From contig JAEMWC010000975.1 in the NCBI GenBank assembly GCA_016490735.1, forward strand, positions 56,001 through 120,000: 64,000 nt of DNA. Direction: 5' to 3'. The DNA is from Pachyseris speciosa (Eukaryota; Cnidaria; Anthozoa; Scleractinia; Pachyseridae). A program made the position numbers and the translations under genes. The notes below the pieces were generated by a model that was given only the letters and a program-made list of their open reading frames with translations, had not been told where the DNA came from and did not search any database. The number at the start of each line of letters is the position of its first letter. Positions within the stretch are counted from its first letter, which is position 1. Shown here in pieces: positions 36,301-46,400 of the stretch.

Positions 36301-39300
36301 TACAAATCAGTAATTTACTTCAGCCCTCTCACAACTGGTTTTGAATAAAATAAATTTAAATTCTAACTTGGGTTAGCCAAATTTATCCAACAAGGCTGAG
36401 AGTTCCCAATTAGGTTATTCAAAACCAAATGTTTACCTCAATACCAACAATATTATTCTGGGCTTTTAACCTCATGCATTGGAATTCAAAATCCAAGTTA
36501 GGGTAAAACGGTTTTTACCCAAGGTTTATGATAGCTTTCTCATTCACAATATTATACCTGCAATCTTGGACAAACTGTTGAGAAAATTGAGCTTAGAAGC
36601 CTTTGTGCGTGCAAACAGTGATCAACTGAGTTTCAAAGCCCCCCTCTCCCCCAATTCAACGTTGTCTGCGCCTCCTAACCATTTGCCTGACAATCATGGC
36701 TTCCAAGCTTCAACATTGAAAAGGGGGAGGGGGGAAAGGAAGTTACTTTAGGGATATTGTTGACTCACATATATTGGAGAAGGATTTTTGGACCCTAGGA
36801 GGCCTATTTTCTCAAGTAGTTTCTTCCAAGATTGTATGACTGAGAAACTGGCGAAAAGGTCTGATATACGCACTCCAGTAAATTGCTCCTGCCGTTAATT
36901 ATTGTTAAATCAGATGCTTAAGAAGTTCGATTAGTTACATGGGATATATTCTCTTATTAAGAGAAATTATGGGTATTATTGAGGACTCCAAAGATCCCTT
37001 CGCTCTCGTGGCTCTCTGCTATTTATTGGCAAGGAAAAATACGATGATGAATACGGGCTCAACTGACACAATAAGAACGGTCAACATTGCACTTTCACCA
37101 CTTGACAAGAGACTGGCAACTGTAGAGATAATGAGAAGGTGAAGTTTATTGTGCCTTCCATAAATAAAATTGGAGCAGACAGTAATTTTCAGCATGCGGA
37201 ATTAACCAAATGTACTACTTTCTTTGCTTCCGAAATAATGGATGACATTACATAGGTCTATATATTATGACAGAATGGATGGCTGACTGGACATCATCAT
37301 TTGAGGAAAAGCACAACCGCACAAAGTATTCATAGGTGTGAAATTTACATTTGATAGTGCAAAATAGGCTTAAGGAAAGCGATTTTTTTGGGATGAACAA
37401 TAAAAGACAATTGGGTCACGCGATCACTTTATTTCATCACACTGACCTCCGTTCGTGACACATACCTCGCAAATGTGAAGAGCTGTATCGCAATGGACTT
37501 AATGGTACTACCGCATCACAGAAAGAGAATATCTGTCCTTTTTGTATCCACAAAGAGATTACAACGATTAAATGCTTAGATTTGGGATGATTAACACAGG
37601 GAAGTCTTCACATTTGAACGATTAACAACGGTTTACAGAATTGTACAAGCTGGCATACATGTACGTTGGTTGAAGGTGTATCCTTTGGTAAGTTATAATA
37701 TTATGATTCTAGCAGTGCAAACAGCTTGCAGTAGCAAGTGCGAATTTTTGCTGTCACAGCAAACATAAAACAGTGATATCTCCATTTCTACAAGACGTAT
37801 GGTGGCAATTACAACTTACAGCAAAATATTCTTTCTTCAAGGCTGAAATTTGATATAAAGCTGTCTATGATGCGCCATTTAAAAAGAGTGATTTCTTTGC
37901 AAGCCTCTATTGCGTTGTGCATGAATTTTCAGCATCATGGCAAACATAAAATACATGTAACTTTTCATGAGCCAAACTTAATTCGAATTTGGACTGACCC
38001 AAATTAACAAAATTGCACCTTTTGATTCAGACGTCAAACTTAATTTGCTGTTCCACAGGTCAGGGCTCGACCTTAACTTTTGTTACCAGTAGGCTTGTGG
38101 CCAGTAAAATGGTAGGTCTCACTAGCCAAAGAGCTTTTGTACTAGCCATAAAATAAAATATTCAGTTCAAGTTAGTAATTAACCTAGCTTTGAAAAAAAA
38201 AAAACCCTCTGATATCCATTGAAGATCATCGAAGTGTGAACAATATGGTGATTTACGATTTACGATTGAAGTGCGTGATGGGAACACGTGGACCCAGTCT
38301 CTTTAGCTGAATGTGGCTTGGTCATGAAGCTGTTCACTTTCATTCACACGAAAGATTACTTCGTTTTTTTTTTCTTTCTGCATGTTAAACATTGTGTCAC
38401 AATTTTCACAGCACTAAATTTATCTTTTGCAGTTGACAAAGAAATTTGCCTCCATAATTTTAGTAGCCAATATGGCTAGTAACTGAAGGAATTTCACCAG
38501 CCAAAACTGACAATTCAGTGGTATTTGGCTAGTTGACCACCACCAAGGTCGAGCCCTGCAGGTATTGCTAATATTAATAGTTTGGGAAGCTACAAAGTTA
38601 ATCATAATGCCAGTGATCTGACAACTTGTGGAAGATTTTGCAATAGGATTCGTTTTGTTGTGATGTTTAGAACGTTATGCAAATTTCAATCCACAAGACA
38701 TGTGGGCAGCATTTGCGAAATGATGAGTCATTGTCTTTCAAAACAATATCGCACAAAGACAATAATTTACTGCAGTGAATGACAATAGGTAAAACACACA
38801 AAAGAAATGCATTTTCTAATGAGTTTTTTTGGGATGTGTTAAAAAGCGGCATTCTCATAATATGATTCTCTTCATTGCTTCTGAAGTTTGCTTTAAAAAT
38901 AATAAACAATGTCGATTGGCAGAAAACGAGAACAGTTCTCGTTCTCAATTCTAAAAATATCTTGACCTAAATCATCCGCCGGCACCTTTCAATGCATGAC
39001 ACGAAATCGGGAATATTCTCCGGCATGGTGGTTCGATTGGCAGAAAACGAGAACAGTTCTTGTTCTCAATTCTAAAAATATCTTGACCTAAATCGCCCGC
39101 CGGCGACCTTTCACTGCGTGACACGAAATCGGGAATATTGTCCGGCGTGGCGGGGTTGGCGCACGCTCAGGATAGATTTCAGAGAAAGGAGCTTGGAGTC
39201 GGACCGAAGAACGAAAATGATTGTACATACCAAACAGTAAATTATCAGAAGAGACAAGGTATTCTCCGAGCAGCCGAGGAAATAGTTGAAAAGGCCGTAG

Positions 39301-42300
39301 CGAAACAGTGCCTAAAAAAGTGTGTGAAAATTTTGGCGCGAAATTCAGGGAAAATGATAACTCGCTTTCCAGATTTATGGACCAAAGAAAGCTCATGAAA
39401 TGTGCATTTGGACGACGGATCGACAAACCGTTGGTAAGTTGCCATCTTCCTTATGTATACGCCTTATAGAAAAGTAAAATGAAAAGGAGAATTTCACGTT
39501 GTATGGTTCGCAACGCAATTATGTGGTACTGTGTGGTTTAATTGAAAAGTTTCCAATTTAATGTCGCCAGTACATATTTTATTTTTGTGGATATGCTTAG
39601 TTGAAGAACCACGTTAAAATTTCGTTCGTGTAGGTAGTCGAGATTCACAAAGTTTCAACTCCGGTATTATTGATAAAAGGCCATTGTGTAAACTCATTCA
39701 TGCGTAGTTAATAGATGATGACAAACAGACATTCGAGAATAATTGCTTATCGGTGATTCACGACAGATGCTTACCAGACATGTTGTTTTCAATTCAGAAT
39801 TCACCCGTTCTCATTGGTGGATACTGAGAACTGTTTCTAGTTTGAGAATGAATGTGATTTCATGCTCTCTTATTGGCCAAGGCTGGGAACAGTTCTCAGA
39901 GCGAGAAAAACATTATCAGTTTCCAGTTGAAAAGTGCATTTTCCACTTTGATATTACACTCTGTTAGTACTTTTATATAAATAGGAATGATAGTCTATTG
40001 TTTTATTTCGCGTTCGTTGTTAACCGTTGAAATTGTCTGTTAATCATTCTTTTATTGATCCATTGTTCCTCTTTTGCTAAGTTAACCGTGACATACCTAA
40101 TGGCATACTTGTCTATCGGCTAATATGGTCGGTTTGCAAAACATGTGTTGGGGGGATTCGCGTTGAATTTCCCGCGGGATATGGTCTTAATAAAATATGT
40201 ACCGGCTAACACATAGGCCGTCACTTCCATAACACATTCATCAGTAATGCTTTTTTTTAAGACACATGACCTCATGCTTTCCCCAGCAGATGATCGGACA
40301 AACAACAGTCGAATAGTGACAGAAGAAATCTCCAGTTTGCAAAGTGGGTTTTGGCGTATACGACACGTAATTCAGTGACATTTCATGAACTCAGGGATAT
40401 ATTGTTGGCTCGTTATATTTCATTGGAATGCAAACATGGCAACAACAGAGCTTTAACTGATGACAGGCCCATATGAGTGACTAACAACAGCTGCTTAGGA
40501 CTTGCAACTCTTGCACTACACAGGAAATTTGAAAAAAGTCTTGTACACAATCTTGGACAAAACTGTTGAGAAAATTGAGCTTAGAAGCCTTTGTGCGTGC
40601 AAACAGTGATCAACTGAGTTTCAAAGCTCCCCTCTCCCCCAATTCAACGTTGTCTGTGCCTCCTAACCATTTGCCTGACAATCATGGCTTCCCAACTTCA
40701 ACATTGAAAAGGGGGAGGGGGGAAAGGAAGTTACTTTAGGGATATTGTTGACTCACATATATTGGAGAAGGATTTTTGGACCCTAGGAGGCCTATTTTCT
40801 CAAGTAGTTTCGTCCAAGATTGTGGCAATCATATATAATGACAGCTTCTACATTTTCCTCAAATACATGTTAAGACTTTCTAGATTTTGCTTCAATCAGT
40901 CTTTAAAGTGACACATCCTAAACCATTCAGCTTTACAATACTTAAAAATACCTCACTCATAATACATAATGAATTATTAAAAATCACAAATCTCATTTCA
41001 AATCATCCAAAATCTCAAACTACAGAACAATTCTCAAGGAAAACAAAGAAAACAAAGTTCTGCTGTTGTAGCTTACATGGTTGGTATGCCGCCAATACCA
41101 ATTCCTACCAGACAGCGAAGAGCTATGATCCACACGTAATGAGGTGAAAACGAACTAAGGAAGCCAAAATAACCCAGCCAGCCAGCACTTATAATAATCA
41201 TCTATGAAAAAAGTCAAATCATCAAACAAATGCAGTGAAATCAGGAAGCCAAAACAGCCAAGCCAACTGCATGTACATTGTTAGTACTCATTAGTAGAAA
41301 TCTACTGTGTTGTTCTCTAATTGGCTACACTACTTGCTATCTATTCTGTTGCAGATAGTGAGTAGTGGTTGTCAACAACAATGTCAGCCGCTTCTTTGTG
41401 TTTTTGAAGTGTCTATGAGGAGGATTTAGATAATTTACTCAGCTGTTTAGTTTTGAACGACTAGTACATGTAGATGGCCTGATATGGAGTAGCCAGGAAT
41501 CCTGAGTGAATTTGATGGGCAGAGCTTTTAAGTTTGTACCTAAAATATACGGGTATTCCCTTCAAAGTAGACAGGTGCTGCTGGGTCCTGGCTTCTAATA
41601 CAAACACTGCAAGGGACCATAAAATATCAGGAATAATTCCCATGATACTACCACTTTAAGGTTAAATTACCACTTCACCATTAATAGTACTGCAAGACAA
41701 AATGAGCTTTTTGCTTTGAGCTGGACACAGTCATTTTATTATGAATATCTGGAATAAAGCGGGAGAAAAGTCAAAATTTAACTTACACTTTTTCTTCCTA
41801 AATTGTCAGAAAGCCAACCCCACATAGGACTACCCACAGCCATACCAACAAAGACAACCTGTTGACAAATAAAAAAAAATTGCCAAAGGTATAAAATACT
41901 GCCATACAGTTAACATCATTAAAGTGGGAGAAAAGTCAAAATTTAACTTACACTTAACTTACGGCGGGATATATAACTTCTGCAAGGAAAACTTTTCAAA
42001 TATGAGTGCTTGGGATATCCATGGACCTCCTTTGTGACCAGTCAGTTTCTGGACAGTATATCATATTTCCTACAGCTATTAGACCTCATAATCCAACCAT
42101 AAAAGCCCCCACTCAATGTCATATAGACACTCATCAAAATGAATGATGTCTTACCAAGAACAATTAAATAAATGTAATTTATCATGTGACCTGTACGGCC
42201 ACGTGTGCGCTTTCATTGTGAAACTGTTGAGAAAATCCCAGTAGAAGGGCCAAACGCATTAGCGCAAGCAGGGCTGGAAAAAGCTGTACGGCCCTGTCAG

Positions 42301-43396
42301 GGATACATACGGCTCTCAGTGGTGCGATTTTAGAGGATTTTGTCGCGTCTAACCACGTAAGTTTATTTTAAAACCAGAAGGCAAATGCAAACAACATATT
42401 AGATCAATTGTCTGTGCAAATTTGTTGATTTTTTGTTCATCTTCTACATTATCTTTCGATGTTTTTCTTCATCTTCTATGTGCTCATGAATAGTCTAAAG
42501 AGGCCATGTGATAAAACACTTATTGACTGAGTCAGGTCAGGCTGGACGGGAAAATGTTTGGCTCTCGGTCATGGCGCACAGACCTTGCTGCTCTCAGTCT
42601 GTACACCATGACCTTGAACCAAATATTTTCCTGTATGGCCCTCCCACTCAGTAAATAAGTACAGAGTATCCATGGTTAACACAAACCAATATACAGGGCT
42701 GTGCTCTAGCAGTGCCCTGTGGCCCCTAGCACCCTCCTTTGCCTTTGGGTGACAAGGAAATCCAAAATTTAAATGCTGGGCACCCTGGATTTCAAAGGTT
42801 CAGAGTTGTGGGCTCCCAAAAATCTTTCTTAAAACACAGACTCGATATACGCAGACTCTATTAAGTATTTTTGAGAGGTCTTATCCATGCCCAATTGGCC
42901 CCATTAACCCCAGCCTTAGGTTGACAGCCCAGAGCAACAGTGGTATTCATTCCTGTCCAAGTGCATGCTGTGTATGCCAAGCAAAACATTCTGTGCACTT
43001 ACTGTTGTAATAAAAGCTGTTTCCAAGGATGTCAAATGCCACAAACAGTGAATTGTTGGCGCCAAGATGGCAAGCAACAAGAGCTCCAGGGAATCGCACA
43101 TCTGAAGATAAATCAATCCATGTACATTTAAAATGTGCCGGCAGCCGGCAAATTTGCTGCCTACAGTAAATTATTTACTGCTTACTTCACATTAAATTTT
43201 GGACTTCATTATGAGTTCTCTAGCACAGGCAAGGGTCGCTGGCAGTTGCTTCCTGCTACATGTACTCCAGCTACAGGTGTATGCTGCCTACTACTAAAAA
43301 CCATTTTGACAGGGTTGTGTACTGTTAGTGTGGCATGCTGTTACATAAGAAAACTATCAGCTTCAAAACCACATATACTATTCCTATTTTTTTTAT

Positions 43397-43435
<39 letters not shown>

Positions 43436-46400
43436 TATTATTATTAATTTTTTTTTTAGTTTTTTTTTGTCGTTGATTTATAGTGTAGATATTGTAGATG
43501 AAGAGCCACACTTTGTTGGATACTCTGCAACAAACCATTTTTAATTTGTTTTGAGGCTGGAAAAATAAGGACCTGCCTTCTTCCTCAATCAAAGACCCTG
43601 GACATCACTCACATGTAAGGAGAACCTGATACATTACATATGGTTTCCAACTGAAAACTTTGTAAAATGCAAAAGATGGGATTACTTAATATCAGTAGCA
43701 CATACATTGACAAAGCCAGCCATGAGAATGAGAAGAATCTGGAACTTTCCCATTCCAATTGTCTCCACTGCATCAGACAAGGTAAACGTTTCTTCCACAT
43801 TTTCTATAATCATAAAATCATAATGTTATCAATAAATTACCAAATGACAACTGCATACTGTGCAGCAGATGAGGGAAGCAATCTACCCCAGTGCACAGAA
43901 TTACCAACTTAGAAGGCAAATAACAGATCTTTTCCATACCAAAATGTTAATGTGTATAAACTTTTTCAAACCAGTTTAATTTCTGTTTTCCTTTGTCTCA
44001 CATTTTTTACAATAATCTGGAAAAATGGAGTATAAAAATCAAACTTGTTTGAAAATTTAAACCAAAACCAAACTTAAACCATTGGCATAAACAAATAGTA
44101 ACAGATAACAAGCCAAGCTTTTCCTTCATAGCTATAGGTGGGTGAAACTCTTTCACACCGAACAAATGGCTGTCCTATGACTTGTGCTCTATACTATTTT
44201 ATTTCCCGTAAAATACTGAATGAAAAACAGGACACCAACATTTCCACATTGTGTATTCCCAGAAAAAGACCTCAGTGTAATAGCAACAAGCCTCATACAT
44301 TGGAATTGCTGTCTAACAGACTTCTTTCAATTTTCAAGTTACTGTTATTACTGTGCTGTTTCATTTACAATTAATTTTGTTCTGACTCTTACTTAGACTG
44401 TTGCTCAATCGAGTTGTTGATAATGACAATGATGATGATAATGATGGAAATGGGTGATTCCAGAAAATATCCATACGCATACCACAGGCGGCATCTTGGA
44501 ATTCCGAGGGAGAGGGGGGGTTTCTTGGACTGGAATTCTGAAGGCATGGGGGGTAACGAAGTTTGGAATTCCAAAGGCACGGGGGGTTCAGCTCTGGATT
44601 TCCAGAGTGACAGACAGCAAAATCACTGATCTGTTGACTGTTCAACCACAAACTGAGAACTGTGGAGGTAGGATAAAGATTGCCAGTGTTCCTGTAGATG
44701 AAAGTAGATCAAAGGTCGATTGTGCAGTGAGCTCCAGATGGAAGAGGTCTTTAACTTGATGAATTAGTCATTAGGTTCATAAAATATACTCTCCACATTT
44801 CTTTCAATTTACAATATTGTCGATTGACAGTACTGTGTTGGATGATCTCGTTGCATGGGAAAAACTCTGCACCAGTCTCCTGTTTCCAAACGCCTGACTG
44901 ATTTGATTTGGATTAAACGTTTTTCCTGTCCCTCACCTGGTAAGTATTGTATTTGTCCCAAAGTCCTCTTGGCTCAACATTTGCAAATTTCAGGGGGTAG
45001 TAGAAAGGCATAGATTCTTGCTCGACTGTTTACGTTGAATGGCATCGATCAGAGCATATGAAGATTATAACGCAGATGGTTTTTCGCAAGGGGGGGGGGG
45101 GGTTAAAACATTGATACCACCTATGGTAGGGTATGGATATTTTCTGGAATCACCCAACGATGATGGCATAATGACAGAAAGAAAATGATTAAACTGTCTA
45201 ATAGCCAACCACTTATTTGCATGTTATTGAATAAGAATGCCTTCTTTCATTTATTTTCATGCTTAATGTTCCATGGAGTGCTCAGAGACATGAAAATTGA
45301 AGATACATGAATACAAAAGATTGCTTTAAACAATGAAAGATCAGTCTATCTACATTAGTATGTATATTTACTCAAATTGTCCAACTTATGGGGCTTACAG
45401 CATCCACCTACAGTGTAGGAAATGCATGCAGCAATGTTGGCAATGAGTTTAAAATGGATGCATCTGCCAATATTGCTCCTCAAGTTTAACCCATTGACTA
45501 CCGCAGGGTTTTACATTTTCGGAGTGATTTTCCACCTATAAACGATGAATAGCAATTCGTGACTCTTTATTTGAACTACCAGGGAAAAGTGGTGCTGTCC
45601 TAAGGCACTGGAGGCTCAAGGTTTCTGAAAACGTCATTTTGACGTAGCTATTTTTTATCCGTGAAGCGACAGCAATGGCCCAAGTTCGGTTTGCTTGCGA
45701 TTTCTGCTAAATTTACAGCCATTTTTCATCTTTAGCGGCTGCCTGATGAGCATCATTAAGCGTGACGGTAGCTAAGAGTCCACTTTCTCAAAGAATCGAG
45801 CAAGGTGATGTACTTTGTTGTTGAATTTGGCTTGTTACTCGACGAACTGGGAATTTGGCCGGTCGAACACTTAGTACCTTTGGGACTCGACTATTGATGA
45901 ATTTCTCGACCTACCGCCACATATTTTGGAATTTCTGTGTACTGAAGATGACCAGGAGCAGGAAATTTTGGCGGTAGGTTGGAGTGGCTGTAGACTTAGT
46001 TTATATGTGAAAGAATTGGGGGAAGGAACGGGCGCTGTCAAAAATTCTCGTTAGTTCCCAGCATGCAATGCGCTCAAGATGTGGAAAATGTCGGGAAGGC
46101 CCGAATGCACTGGAACAAAAGGCTGTATCTACGCTCGGGAGAAGAATATGAACAAAAAAAGTCATTTCTAAGCTAGAAAAAGGACTGAATTTCGTTATGA
46201 TGGTTGAGTTTTGGTTTTTCGACGATGATTTCCCTAAGAAAACATGAAGGCAAAAAGGGGCATTTTTGTTGTTTCTCTTTGACGTTAAAAACGGCCAGTT
46301 TCGTTCTTGTCCAAACTCAAAAGGCCATATTTGGTAAAAATCGCTACGTTTCTTGCATTTATTGGATATCCAAATTTAAAGGGCATTCCATTTCGTGCTC

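Noticed and set aside
37019..37195. 58-codon minus-strand frame with a hydrophobic stretch ([20 protein letters not shown])
   Set aside because: It lies in the intron between exons 5 and 6, has no convincing acceptor or donor in the right phase, and exons 5 and 6 join in frame without it.
39088..39426. Overlapping open frames on both strands
   Set aside because: Opposite-strand frames within a locally duplicated, repeat-like segment; no family match or splice support.
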